NCBI RefSeq assembly: GCF_030128875.1
Contig: NZ_CP124620.1
Coordinates: 2,604,001 to 2,668,000, forward strand
Direction of reading: 5' to 3'
Source: Stenotrophomonas sp. BIO128-Bstrain
GTDB lineage: Bacteria > Pseudomonadota > Gammaproteobacteria > Xanthomonadales > Xanthomonadaceae
DNA length: 64,000 nt
The notes below the pieces were generated by a model that did no database searches, was not told where the DNA came from, and saw only the letters and a program-made list of their open reading frames with translations. A program made the translations under genes and the position numbers. Shown here piece after piece: positions 15,389 through 25,906 of this stretch (positions within the stretch are counted from its first letter, which is position 1; each line of letters starts with the position of its first letter).

Positions 15389-16037
15389 TGGAGCTCCCCT
15401 GGTTCGCAGTGGCCACCTGCGCCACGCGCTGGATGGCAAAGAACTTCCCGCGCAGCACACCGCTTGCCTGCGCTTGCTGAAGGTGACCGGCCGCGCGCTT
15501 GCCGTAAGCCACCACCAACGATCCCGACGGCGCTGCCGCGCCGGTGGTTCCGTCGGGACGCACAAACCTCAGCCTCCCACGGGTGAACAGGATCGCCGTC
15601 GCGTTGGGGTGGGAAAGCACGCAGTCGTGCATCCATCCCGTCTCCATGTTGACCGGCACCAGGGCGATACCGCCGCCGGGGTGGTTTGCCAGCTTGCTCA
15701 GCCACTTCTCCATCCCCTTGCCGTAGGGCGGGTTCGTCCACACGAACGCTTGCGGGGGCCAAGGCGTGAGCAGGCCGTCCTGGCTCGGCGGGATCATTCG
15801 GCGGGCCGTGGGCGCCGGCAGCCGCGACGGGTCTTCGGGCGTGCAAGGATCGAGGTCAAAGCCCCGCCTTCCCCCCAGCGCCCTGACGATGGCAGGCGGG
15901 GTATACCAATCGACGCTCGTGTGGGCCTTGTCGCTGGCCTTGTAGCAAACGGAGGTGAGCCGAGTGGGTTTAGCCGCTGCGAGGCGGTTGGGGCGGTTGG
16001 CAGTCTTGAACGGCACAACATTGGTTTTGGGTTGCAT
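15381..16037 (-). CDS. Phage-type DNA N6-adenine methyltransferase
   Basis: 218 residues. Motif IV is TNPPYGKGMEKWLSKL (NPPY at about 102-105). The upstream DWYTPPAIVRALGG and FDLDPCTPED segments are typical of the phage N-6-adenine-methyltransferase family (phage Dam). VPVNMETGWMHD and ILFTRGRLRFVRPDG follow in the usual places. The enzyme should methylate adenine, often at GATC in this family, and may shield the element from host restriction or regulate origin firing. GGAG precedes the ATG. It stands between small acidic proteins and upstream of the origin. Confidence 0.9.
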   Translation of the reverse strand: MQPKTNVVPFKTANRPNRLAAAKPTRLTSVCYKASDKAHTSVDWYTPPAIVRALGGRRGFDLDPCTPEDPSRLPAPTARRMIPPSQDGLLTPWPPQAFVWTNPPYGKGMEKWLSKLANHPGGGIALVPVNMETGWMHDCVLSHPNATAILFTRGRLRFVRPDGTTGAAAPSGSLVVAYGKRAAGHLQQAQASGVLRGKFFAIQRVAQVATANQGSSNG

Positions 16038-16272
16038 GAGAAATCTCCAGGCAAAGCTCCGCCAACACGGCCGGATGGCCGCGTCGAAGGATTGGGTTTT
16101 GGGAGTTGGGCTCGAACGGCCCCGAGAAGAGGGATGCCCCGTGGTCTGCTATTGCGACGTGCTCACGCGCGCCTCCTCGCGTCGATGCACATCACGCGTG
16201 CAGGGCTCAAACGCTTTTTTGAGCCATGGCCAGATTGCTGAAGCTTCTGCGGACGAGTGTTGGCCGTCGCGC
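16038..16272. other. Gap between methyltransferase and small acidic protein 3
   Basis: No well-supported gene. It holds a GGCTCAAA/TTTGAGCC inverted repeat (about 16205-16226) without a T-run. A 37-codon frame (16163-16276) that overlaps the upstream stop as ATGA was not accepted. Confidence 0.4.
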
Positions 16273-16506
16273 TCATGCGACCCCCTCCCCATCCACCATC
16301 TCTTCCATGCGCAGCAGTTCGAGGTCGTCTTCATCAAGATCACCCACGAAATGCATGCCGGGTCCGAAGTCCCAAAACACCTTATTTTCCCAATCCGACT
16401 CAAGAACGAGATCCTTCGCACCAGCTTCGTCTTCGGACTCGACACTGATCTCGCCAATCATCAAGACTTCTGCAGCCTTGACCACCTCGAAAGTGAATTT
16501 CTTCAT
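16273..16506 (-). CDS. Small acidic protein, family member 3
   Basis: 77 residues, very acidic. MKKFTFEVVKAAEV and GEISVESEDEAGAKDLVL repeat the layout of the proteins at 14864 and 15137: a strand, then V-x-S-E-D-E-A, then a helix. A Trp/Phe-rich segment (WENKVFWDFGPGMHFVGD) follows. Weak ribosome-binding site. Two palindromes lie upstream, suggesting a regulated promoter of its own. Confidence 0.65.
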   Translation of the reverse strand: MKKFTFEVVKAAEVLMIGEISVESEDEAGAKDLVLESDWENKVFWDFGPGMHFVGDLDEDDLELLRMEEMVDGEGVA

Positions 16507-16522
16507 TGCTGTATTCGCATAT

Positions 16523-16539
16523 CGTTCCCAATCGGAACG
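16523..16539. promoter_or_regulatory. Palindrome CGTTCC-N5-GGAACG
   Basis: A perfect 6-bp inverted repeat 17 bp upstream of the small acidic protein gene at 16273-16506. Position and symmetry suggest a repressor site close to the start codon. Confidence 0.45.
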
Positions 16540-16594
16540 GACACGAGATTGCAGTTCTGGCCCTGTAGGCCACCCATGCGAAAACGCCGCTTTA

Positions 16595-16612
16595 TCGGGA
16601 CAACTGTCCCGA
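16595..16612. promoter_or_regulatory. Perfect 18-bp palindrome TCGGGACAACTGTCCCGA
   Basis: An 18-bp perfect palindrome about 90 bp upstream of the 16506 start. Its half-site shares GGGACA/TGTCCC with the palindrome before the RHH gene at 14403-14422. Likely an operator for a dimeric regulator encoded by the element. Confidence 0.55.
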
Positions 16613-16650
16613 CAACGGCCTAGAAGCGTTGGTGCGCCTTACTCATGCGT

Positions 16651-16671
16651 TTCCCGACAAAAAGTCGGGAA
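16651..16671. repeat. Inverted repeat TTCCCGAC-AAAAA-GTCGGGAA
   Basis: A perfect 8-bp stem with a 5-nt A/T loop, 7 bp after the stop of the downstream HTH gene. It lacks a T-run after the stem, so it is a poor intrinsic terminator; the CCCGAC/GTCGGG core resembles the operator at 16595-16612. Confidence 0.5.
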
Positions 16672-16677
16672 TGGGGT

Positions 16678-17316
16678 TTAGTCGGCGGCTTTCGCGGCGC
16701 TCTCGGCGGCGGAGTGGAGCACGCCCATGGCCCAGTCGTGGAAGGGCTGACGCGCTTCGCTGCTCACCCACGGGGCGTCCAGCGCTTCAAGCAGCGTGAG
16801 CGCACGCGCGGGCAGTTGTGGATGAAGCGAAGCAAACCCCACCAGGCGATCGGCGTCGTTGTAAGCCCAGGCAAGGTCCTTTTTCAGGCCTTCAACGCCG
16901 AGCTTCTTCAGCAAGGCCACGACGTCGTCGAGGCGTTGCGCCAAGACGTTGGGCGGAATGCATTCGGCACCGGCGTAAGGCTCCACGGCTTGAACCAGCG
17001 GCAACGTGGACCGGGTCATGCGTTCGGCACCGCCGCAACGCTCCACCGATGACCACCGGTATTGCGCCCCTTGGCGGTTGCTTTTGACGGGCCTGTATTC
17101 CGGGATCAGCCCTTCGTTTCGTTGCCGGCGCTTCTTCAGCGCGTCCTTCGAGATGCCCAGCATGTAGGCAGCCACGCCAGGGCCGACCCATTCCAGCTTG
17201 CCCGACTTTGCCTTGGACAACTCTTTATCTTCAGCCGCTGTCAACGCCAAGGACTTGGGATCCTTCGGTGGCCGGCCAGGACGCCCGCCCAGAATGTCCG
17301 GATCGCGCGGGCTCAA
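16678..17316 (-). CDS. HTH protein, tandem paralogue 2
   Basis: 212 residues from a TTG at 17316, chosen because AAGGGGG lies just before it and TTGA overlaps the previous stop; an ATG at 17379 is also in frame. A Lys/Arg/Pro-rich head (GGRPGRPPKDPKS) precedes a helix-turn-helix (VGPGVAAYMLGISKDALKKR). The C-terminal half, with LEALDAPWVSSEARQPFHDW, matches LEEALAQPWASTEARQAYQD of the upstream protein, so the two are diverged duplicates. Probably DNA-binding regulators or accessory factors of the integrase or origin. No named family recognised. Confidence 0.65.
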   Translation of the reverse strand: MSPRDPDILGGRPGRPPKDPKSLALTAAEDKELSKAKSGKLEWVGPGVAAYMLGISKDALKKRRQRNEGLIPEYRPVKSNRQGAQYRWSSVERCGGAERMTRSTLPLVQAVEPYAGAECIPPNVLAQRLDDVVALLKKLGVEGLKKDLAWAYNDADRLVGFASLHPQLPARALTLLEALDAPWVSSEARQPFHDWAMGVLHSAAESAAKAAD

Positions 17317-18089
17317 AGCCGCCCCCTTGTTTTTTCGAACGGCCGCACGGGCTTTGGCTCGTGGTTCGCGCTGTCCCACCGCTCTTCCAGATCATTGGCA
17401 AGCTGCCGCGACCGTGCGGCCTCGATCAGGTGCTGTGTGCTGGTGAGCACGGCCACAAACGCATCCTGGTAAGCCTGACGTGCCTCCGTGCTTGCCCAAG
17501 GCTGGGCCAACGCTTCTTCCAAGGTTCCTTCCCACTGGTCCTCATCGGCGGCGTTGAACGTGGTGTCGTCCACCGCCCATGCGTGGCCTGCGATGCGCCC
17601 ACCCAGGGTGACCCAAGGCTGGATCTCCAGCACGTCGGCCAGCGAGGCGTAAGCCACCACGCCCAACCGCCGCGCCCGGGCCCGGGCCTTGGCCAACCGG
17701 TCCTCAGCCTCTTTCAGCGCGATCAAGGCTTCGATGCGTTCGGCTTTGCGGACCACGTCGTCCGCGTCGGTGCGTTTGCCGCGCGTGATGGGTTCACCGC
17801 TGCGGCTGGCCAAGAACGCGTCCAGCGCGTCCAAGCTGAAACCCAGGTGCTGGTTTCGAGCCATCGTGCCGGCCTTTGCCGGGTTCTGCATGGGCTGGGG
17901 CCCTTGGCCTTCGCGCACCCACTCCCTCAAGGTTGTGTGGTGCACGCCGACGTAGTGCGCAGCCGCTTTGGTGCTGATCTTGGCTCGCAACCCTTGTTTG
18001 GCCTCGGCAATCTCCTGGCGCCATTTATTGGCGTCGGTGACCGGCGAGGCGAGATCGGGATCACGTTGTAAGGGGAAAGAGCCATCCAT
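17313..18089 (-). CDS. HTH protein, tandem paralogue 1
   Basis: 258 residues. Residues about 35-65 (AKISTKAAAHYVGVHHTTLREWVREG) form an excisionase/MerR-like helix-turn-helix. A coiled, Arg/Ala-rich middle follows (VRKAERIEALIALKEAEDRLAKARARARR). The C-terminal half shares PWxSxEARQxxxD with the next protein. It starts 20 bp after the integrase stop and overlaps the following gene by 4 bp, so integrase and both HTH genes appear to form one operon. It may set the direction of integration or excision; that is inferred only from position. Confidence 0.65.
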   Translation of the reverse strand: MDGSFPLQRDPDLASPVTDANKWRQEIAEAKQGLRAKISTKAAAHYVGVHHTTLREWVREGQGPQPMQNPAKAGTMARNQHLGFSLDALDAFLASRSGEPITRGKRTDADDVVRKAERIEALIALKEAEDRLAKARARARRLGVVAYASLADVLEIQPWVTLGGRIAGHAWAVDDTTFNAADEDQWEGTLEEALAQPWASTEARQAYQDAFVAVLTSTQHLIEAARSRQLANDLEERWDSANHEPKPVRPFEKTRGRL

Positions 18090-18108
18090 GGCCCCATTCT
18101 ATCGGTGG

Positions 18109-19836
18109 CTATTGTTGCGGAGTAGCCGTGTCGTTGCGCGGAGGGAGCAGCGGCCAGTCCACCGGTTTGAGCATGTTGTAGAACGCGGGCGAACTCGACG
18201 CCATCAACTGCTCCACCCGCTGCAGTGCATCCTGGAGTTCAAACCATTCCGGTTCCTGGTAGCGCACCGAGGACTTGGAACCCTCGTCCTCGCCGTCCTT
18301 CTTTTGCGGAAGGTGATTGAACAGCCGGCTGGTGATGCGGTTGGAGATCCCAACGCGCGTTGCATAGCGCCCCAAGGTCCGCCGCAGGTCGTGCGGGGTG
18401 GGCCCAAATTCCACCGACAGCTTTTCCCCCAAGCCTTTCATGATGGCCTTGCTGTCTTTGTAGTGCCCTTCTGCCGCCCGCGAGCTGCGCGCCGGATACA
18501 CCCACCGCCCCCGAGGTTCGTCGACCGGCAGGCGTTGATCAAACCGACGCTTGATGAGCTGGAGCGAGAACGGGCCCAACGGCATGCTGTGGTCGCGCTT
18601 GTTCTTCGTTTTTGCAAAATAAACCTGCGGGCCAGGTTTCTTGGTGAGCGGGTTCACCGACACGCGCCCCTCTCGCCGGGCCTTGGGGTCCATCTCATCC
18701 AGCCACACCCAGGACTGGGTTTCCCGTTCGACCGGGGTGAGCCGGTCGAACCACGCCAGCTTCGCCGTCTCGTTGCGCCGCGCGCCCAGGAACAAGGTGG
18801 TGAGCAGGTAGTAAACCCCGCTTTCGTTCTGCCCCCGCTGGGCTTCTCGCCGGCTCCACAGGTAGTCGATGGCCCGACCCAGCGTGTTGTCTTCGCTCCC
18901 GAGCGGGTTTCGGACGCGGGCCTTCTCGTAGTAGACGTGAAGGCCCGCGGCGTCGCGCATCCGCCCCTCCTCCCACAGCACGCCAAAGTCGTTTCCGAAC
19001 AGCACCGCCTTGCGCTCGGCCTTCTTGGCAGCGCGGGCCTCTTTGTCCACCGCGTAGTTGATCGCCCGAAACGCGGTGGAGAAGGTCTGTTCGGCCGCCG
19101 ACACCCCCGCCGCCCGGATGCGGGTGCGCATGGCCTCACTGTCAACGCCCACCCTGGCCAGCTCTTCGTCGGTGAGCTCCACCCGCCCGGTCCGCGCCAT
19201 GACGTCCTTGATGGCCTGGGACAACCGGTTGGAATGCAAGGCGGCCGACAGGCGGGTGGCCTCGAAGGCTTTGCTGACCTTGTCTTCGTCCAGTTCCATG
19301 ATCGGGGTGTGGCCGATGCCCACCTCCGGCCGCTCCAAACGGGCCATGGAATTGGTCAACGTCTTGAGGGTGCCCGCGGTCGCCGGACGGGTCCGGCGGG
19401 CCAGCATGTCGTGGTAGAGCTGGATCGCTTGGTTAACGGTCAGCGCCTTGGTGGCTTGGATCGACAGTTCCTTCTCCGCCAGTGCCTTGGGGTGCTGCCC
19501 CTCCTTCTTGGCCCCGGCCACCTTCACCCCGGCCAGGTCGTGGGCGTCCTTGAGGGCCAGTTCGCTGGTGTCCCCCACGCTGATTCGCATGACCTTGCCA
19601 CCGATCTTGCGCTGAACTTCATAAGTGGATTTGAGCTTGCCCACGAACACCCCAAACCCAATGGGCGCGCCTGGGGATCCATCGAGGAACCGCCATTGCT
19701 TGCCGTCGGGGTTGGGCTCGAGCACCGCATACCCCTTGGCGTTGGTGACGACCGCACCGCTCTTGTCTAGCTTCGGGCGCAGGGTGCTGCGAAGCTGTCT
19801 CAGCTGTTCAGGGGTGAGCTTCAGTCGGAATGCCAT
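18109..19836 (-). CDS. int: Large tyrosine recombinase (integrase)
   Basis: 575 residues from an ATG at 19836 (AAGGA 11 nt upstream; a GTG 9 nt earlier is too close to it). The N-terminal section resembles the arm-binding domain of P4-type integrases (TYEVQRKIGGKVMRISVGDT). Catalytic residues: Arg in LGARRNETAKL (353/354), HDLRRT (H482, R485), the second His in FNHLP (508) and Tyr in VRYQEPEWF (526). It is longer than the usual 400 or so residues, with a long insert between core-binding and catalytic parts. It lies at the element's right edge next to mutS, where an integrase beside its attachment site is expected. All catalytic residues are present, so it should be active. Confidence 0.9.
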   Translation of the reverse strand: MAFRLKLTPEQLRQLRSTLRPKLDKSGAVVTNAKGYAVLEPNPDGKQWRFLDGSPGAPIGFGVFVGKLKSTYEVQRKIGGKVMRISVGDTSELALKDAHDLAGVKVAGAKKEGQHPKALAEKELSIQATKALTVNQAIQLYHDMLARRTRPATAGTLKTLTNSMARLERPEVGIGHTPIMELDEDKVSKAFEATRLSAALHSNRLSQAIKDVMARTGRVELTDEELARVGVDSEAMRTRIRAAGVSAAEQTFSTAFRAINYAVDKEARAAKKAERKAVLFGNDFGVLWEEGRMRDAAGLHVYYEKARVRNPLGSEDNTLGRAIDYLWSRREAQRGQNESGVYYLLTTLFLGARRNETAKLAWFDRLTPVERETQSWVWLDEMDPKARREGRVSVNPLTKKPGPQVYFAKTKNKRDHSMPLGPFSLQLIKRRFDQRLPVDEPRGRWVYPARSSRAAEGHYKDSKAIMKGLGEKLSVEFGPTPHDLRRTLGRYATRVGISNRITSRLFNHLPQKKDGEDEGSKSSVRYQEPEWFELQDALQRVEQLMASSSPAFYNMLKPVDWPLLPPRNDTATPQQ

Positions 19837-19885
19837 GGCGACCACTGTCCTTTGGGTGAATGTCGCGGCACGCTGCCCGGTGCCG

Positions 19886-19942
19886 GGTAGCCAAATTCTG
19901 GCATGAATCGGCCCCTGCAGGGATTTGGCTACCTTTGGCTAC
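19886..19942. repeat. Candidate attachment-site/integrase-binding repeats
   Basis: GGTAGCCAAAT (19886-19896) and ATTTGGCTACC (19923-19933) form a perfect 11-bp inverted repeat, and a third TTTGGCTAC follows in direct orientation (19934-19942). CCCTGCAGGG (19913-19922) sits between. The array lies between the integrase start and mutS, where the right attachment site should be. Operator use for int is the alternative. Confidence 0.6.
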
Positions 19943-20013
19943 TACAATAGCCTCCAAACCCTTCCACTAGCACCTACTCACCACCACTTCCGTCTCGTGC
20001 GAATACGCTCTAA

Positions 20014-22629
20014 ATGACTGATAAAAAAGAACAATCCAAAAAATCAACGGTCTCGTCAGAGCATACGCCACTCATGAAGCAGTTCTTCGCCGCCAAGTCC
20101 GATTACCCGGACCTGCTGCTCTTCTTCCGGATGGGCGACTTCTATGAGCTGTTCTACGACGACGCCCGCAAGGCGGCGCGGCTGCTGGACATCACCCTGA
20201 CCCAGCGCGGCAGCTCCGGGGGCGCGCCGATCCCGATGGCCGGCGTCCCGGTCCACGCCTACGAAGGCTATCTGGCGCGTCTGGTCGCCCTGGGCGAGTC
20301 GGTGGCGATCTGCGAGCAGATCGGCGACCCGGCGCTGGCCAAGGGCCTGGTGGAACGCAAGGTGGTGCGCATCGTCACCCCCGGCACCGTGACCGATGAA
20401 GCGCTGCTGGACGAGCGCCGCGATACGCTGCTGATGGCGCTGTCGCGCGGCAAGCACGGCTACGGCCTGGCCTGGGCCGATCTGGCCGGCGGCCGCTTTT
20501 TGGTCAACGAAGTCGATTCGGACGATGCGCTGGAAGCCGAGCTCGCGCGTTTGGAACCGGCCGAGCTGCTGGTGCCCGATGAAGAAAACTGGCCGGCCTT
20601 CCTGCAGTACCGCAGCGGCATCCGGCGCCGTGCGCCCTGGTTGTTCGATGCCGACAGCGGCCGCCGCCAGCTGCTGAATTTCTTCAAGCTGCACGACCTG
20701 ACCGGGTTCGGCATCGACGACAAGCCGCGCGCCACCGCCGCCGCCGGTGCCCTGCTCGGCTATGTCGAAGAAACCCAGAAACAGCGCCTGCCGCACCTGA
20801 CTGCGATCGCCACCGAAACCGCGAGCGAAGCCATCGCCATGAACGCGGCCACGCGCCGCCATCTGGAGCTGGATACGCGCGTCGATGGCGATACCCGCAA
20901 CACCCTGCTCGGTGTCCTTGACACCACGGTGACACCGATGGGCGGTCGCCTGCTGCGGCGCTGGCTGCACCGCCCGTTGCGCATGCGCGAGGTGCTGGTG
21001 CATCGCCACGATGCGGTCGCCACGCTGATCGACCGCGGCGCCGACAGCGACGTACGCGATGCCTTCCGCGCCCTGGGCGATCTGGAACGCATTCTTACCC
21101 GCGTGGCCCTGCGCTCGGCGCGCCCGCGCGATTTCTCCACGTTGCGTGATGGCCTGGGCCTGCTGCCGGACGTGCGCGCGGTGCTCGCCCCGCTGGACTC
21201 GCCGCGCCTGATCGCCCTGCACGATGCGCTGGGCTCGCATGACGAATGCGCGCACCTGCTGGCCAGCGCGATCGCCCCGACCCCGCCGCTGAAGCTCAGC
21301 GATGGCGGCGTCATCGCCGAAGGCTACGACGCCGAGCTCGATGAGCTGCGCCGCCTCTCCACGCATGCGGACCAGTTCCTGATCGACCTGGAACAGCGCG
21401 AGCGCATCAGCAGCGGCATCGCCACGCTCAAGGTCGGCTACAACCGCGTGCACGGCTACTACATCGAAATCAGCAAGGGCCAGTCGGAGAAGGCACCGGT
21501 GCATTACACGCGCCGCCAGACGCTGACCAATGCCGAGCGTTACATCACCGAGGAACTGAAGTCCTTCGAGGACAAGGTGCTGTCCGCGCGCGAGCGCTCG
21601 CTGAGCCGCGAGAAGTTCCTGTACGAGCAGTTGCTGGACATCCTCGCCAGCGGGCTGGAGCCGCTCAAGCAGTGCGCGGCGGCATTGAGCGAACTGGACG
21701 TGCTGGCCGGTTTCGCCGAGCGTGCGCAGGCGCTGGACTGGGCGCGCCCGGAACTGGAGACCGCGCCCTGCCTGAAGATCGAGCGCGGGCGCCATCCGGT
21801 GGTCGAAGCAGTACGCGAGCAGCCGTTTGAACCGAACGACCTGGACCTGCATCCGGACCGCCGCATGCTGGTGATCACCGGCCCGAACATGGGCGGTAAA
21901 TCCACCTACATGCGCCAGAACGCACTGATCGTGCTGCTGGCCCACATCGGCAGCTTCGTGCCGGCCAGCCGCGCGGTGATCGGCCCGATCGACCGCATCC
22001 TGACCCGCATCGGCGCCGGCGACGATCTGGCCCGCGGGCAATCGACCTTCATGGTCGAGATGGCCGAGACCAGCTACATCCTGCACCACGCCAGCGCACA
22101 GTCGCTGGTGCTGATGGACGAGATCGGCCGCGGCACGTCCACGTACGACGGCCTGGCGCTGGCTGATGCGGTCGCACGCCATCTGGCTTACCAGAACCGC
22201 TGCTACACGCTGTTCGCCACGCACTATTTCGAACTGACCGCCCTGGCCGACGAACAGCACCAAGGCGGCGCCAGCAGCATCGCCAACGTGCACCTGGATG
22301 CGGTGGAGCACGGCGACGCGCTGGTGTTCATGCACGCCGTGAAGGATGGCCCGGCCAACCGCAGCTTCGGCCTGCAGGTGGCCGCACTGGCTGGCCTGCC
22401 GAAATCGACCGTCGCCCAGGCGCGACGTCGCTTGGCCGAGCTGGAGCAGCGCAGCCACGAGACGCAGTCCGCCGTGGTGGACGCGCAGGCGCTGGATGCA
22501 CCGCAGCAGTTCGGGCTGTTCAACGCGCCCAACACCGCTGCCCAGGACGCGCTGGCCGCGATCGATCCGGACGAGCTGACCCCGAAGCAGGCACTGGAAG
22601 CGCTGTACCGGTTGAAGACACTGCTCTGA
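20014..22629 (+). CDS. mutS: DNA mismatch repair protein MutS
   Basis: 871 residues, full length for the family. It binds mismatched and looped DNA and recruits MutL. The N-terminal mismatch-binding domain has [11 protein letters not shown] with the Phe-Tyr-Glu motif (about 43-45). The C-terminal ABC-type ATPase has Walker [12 protein letters not shown] (about 623) and [15 protein letters not shown]. The mobile element ends about 70 bp before its ATG, so the native promoter region may have been replaced or altered by the insertion. Confidence 0.98.
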   Translation: MTDKKEQSKKSTVSSEHTPLMKQFFAAKSDYPDLLLFFRMGDFYELFYDDARKAARLLDITLTQRGSSGGAPIPMAGVPVHAYEGYLARLVALGESVAICEQIGDPALAKGLVERKVVRIVTPGTVTDEALLDERRDTLLMALSRGKHGYGLAWADLAGGRFLVNEVDSDDALEAELARLEPAELLVPDEENWPAFLQYRSGIRRRAPWLFDADSGRRQLLNFFKLHDLTGFGIDDKPRATAAAGALLGYVEETQKQRLPHLTAIATETASEAIAMNAATRRHLELDTRVDGDTRNTLLGVLDTTVTPMGGRLLRRWLHRPLRMREVLVHRHDAVATLIDRGADSDVRDAFRALGDLERILTRVALRSARPRDFSTLRDGLGLLPDVRAVLAPLDSPRLIALHDALGSHDECAHLLASAIAPTPPLKLSDGGVIAEGYDAELDELRRLSTHADQFLIDLEQRERISSGIATLKVGYNRVHGYYIEISKGQSEKAPVHYTRRQTLTNAERYITEELKSFEDKVLSARERSLSREKFLYEQLLDILASGLEPLKQCAAALSELDVLAGFAERAQALDWARPELETAPCLKIERGRHPVVEAVREQPFEPNDLDLHPDRRMLVITGPNMGGKSTYMRQNALIVLLAHIGSFVPASRAVIGPIDRILTRIGAGDDLARGQSTFMVEMAETSYILHHASAQSLVLMDEIGRGTSTYDGLALADAVARHLAYQNRCYTLFATHYFELTALADEQHQGGASSIANVHLDAVEHGDALVFMHAVKDGPANRSFGLQVAALAGLPKSTVAQARRRLAELEQRSHETQSAVVDAQALDAPQQFGLFNAPNTAAQDALAAIDPDELTPKQALEALYRLKTLL

Positions 22630-22636
22630 CGATCCG

Positions 22637-22698
22637 GTAGTGCCGGCCGCTGGCCGGCTCCCCGCAGAGCCGGTAGCACCCGACCGTTGGTCGGGTGC
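22637..22698 (+). repeat. Two SMAG-type palindromic repeats
   Basis: GTAG heads two stem-loops in tandem: GTAGTGCCGGCC, GCT, GGCCGGC (22637-22658) and GTAGCACCCGACC, GTT, GGTCGGGTGC (22673-22698). This is the layout of Stenotrophomonas GTAG palindromes. They follow the mutS stop and may shape mRNA ends. Confidence 0.8.
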
Positions 22699-22786
22699 GC
22701 GCGCGGGCCCGCGTGAATTCTTCGCATTCCCGTAGTGAACGCGGCGCTATGCTCGGGCGGTACCCATCCCTGCCCTGGAGTCCGCC

Positions 22787-23398
22787 GTGAATACCGAATC
22801 GCTTGCCGCGTCCCTGTTCCAGCAACTGCAGCAGGGCCAAGGCCTGCAGCAGGTATCCCAGCAGTTGGGCATCGATCAGAACCAGGCCAGTGGCGCCATC
22901 GGGGCGGCGCTGCCCCTCTTGCTGGGCGCGATGGGCCGCAATGCCCAGGAACCCCAGGGCGCGCAGGCCCTGCTCGGCGCCCTGCAGCGCGACCACGCGC
23001 CGGCCAGCGGCGGCGGCTTCGATCTGGGCGGGCTGCTAGGCAGCGTGCTCGGCGGTGGCGGCGGCAATGCGACCAACGGCGCCGGCATCCTTGGCCACGT
23101 CTTCGGTGGCAATACCGACCGCGCCACCCAGGGTCTGAGCCAGGCCACCGGGCTGGACAGCAGCAAGACCAGCCAGCTGCTCGCCATCCTCGCCCCCATC
23201 GTCATGTCCTATCTGGCCCAGCGCTTCGCCAGCGGCGGCAACGCCAGCCCAGGTCAGCTCAGCCAGGCCCTCGGCCAGGAAGCGCAGAGCGCCAACAGCG
23301 GTGGCCTGCTGACCTCCGTGCTGGACCAGGACGGCGACGGCCAGCTGGGCGTCGGCGATCTGCTCAAGCTCGGTGGCGGGCTGTTCGGCAAGCGCTGA
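22787..23398 (+). CDS. DUF937 protein with C-terminal calcium-loop motif
   Basis: 203 residues from a GTG at 22787. The N-terminal 60 residues (LAASLFQQLQQGQGLQQVSQ, then GAIGAALPLLLGAMGRN) and the LLAILAPIVMSYLAQRF segment are typical of DUF937 (YidB-like) proteins. The middle is Gly-rich. The last 25 residues hold DQDGDGQLGVGD, a perfect D-x-D-x-D-G loop as in EF-hands and dockerins, followed by a hydrophobic helix. No signal peptide. Function unknown; calcium binding is inferred from the motif. Confidence 0.75.
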   Translation: MNTESLAASLFQQLQQGQGLQQVSQQLGIDQNQASGAIGAALPLLLGAMGRNAQEPQGAQALLGALQRDHAPASGGGFDLGGLLGSVLGGGGGNATNGAGILGHVFGGNTDRATQGLSQATGLDSSKTSQLLAILAPIVMSYLAQRFASGGNASPGQLSQALGQEAQSANSGGLLTSVLDQDGDGQLGVGDLLKLGGGLFGKR

Positions 23399-23412
23399 GG
23401 GCGAGACGCGAA

Positions 23413-23449
23413 ATAGCCTGCGCCTATCACATCGGTTGATTCATTCGAA
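23413..23449 (+). promoter_or_regulatory. Partial OxyR-like site upstream of katG
   Basis: ATAG-N7-CTAT (23413-23427) is an exact half of the OxyR consensus. The second half, which should continue at 7-bp intervals, reads GTTG and CGAA and is poor. A TTCATT/AATGAA inverted repeat follows. KatG is a standard OxyR target, which supports the call. Confidence 0.5.
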
Positions 23450-23596
23450 TTTACTGAATGAACGGCAGTGCCTAACGTGGACGTATGCCTTCACATCGCG
23501 CCGCCCCACGCGCCGCACGTGCAGGTGCCACGTTACCCGACGTCGCCATCGCCTCCCCCGCGCCGGTGGTCTTCACGTTCGCCAGTCCACAGGTAG

Positions 23597-25837
<2,241 letters not shown>

Positions 25838-25860
25838 TCCGCCGTCGCAGGCACACACGA

Positions 25861-25887
25861 AGACCGGGCCCACTGGCCCGGTCTTTT
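25861..25887 (+). terminator. Terminator after katG
   Basis: AGACCGGGCC, CACT, GGCCCGGTCT, then TTT. It lies between the convergent katG and hslR genes and may serve both. Confidence 0.85.
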
Positions 25888-25906
25888 CATTTCTGCAGGG
25901 TGCCCC

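Noticed and set aside
16163-16276. 37-codon frame overlapping the stop of the small acidic protein 3 as ATGA
   Set aside because: Very short, basic and unrecognised, and contains an inverted repeat; not enough support.
1-19950. Complete prophage
   Set aside because: No capsid, tail, terminase or lysis genes are seen in the visible part; a satellite or integrative element fits better, though the left end is unseen.
20056-22458. 800-codon minus-strand frame opposite mutS
   Set aside because: Mirror frame of a high-GC gene; its translation has low-complexity Arg/Gln/His/Ala composition and no recognisable domain.
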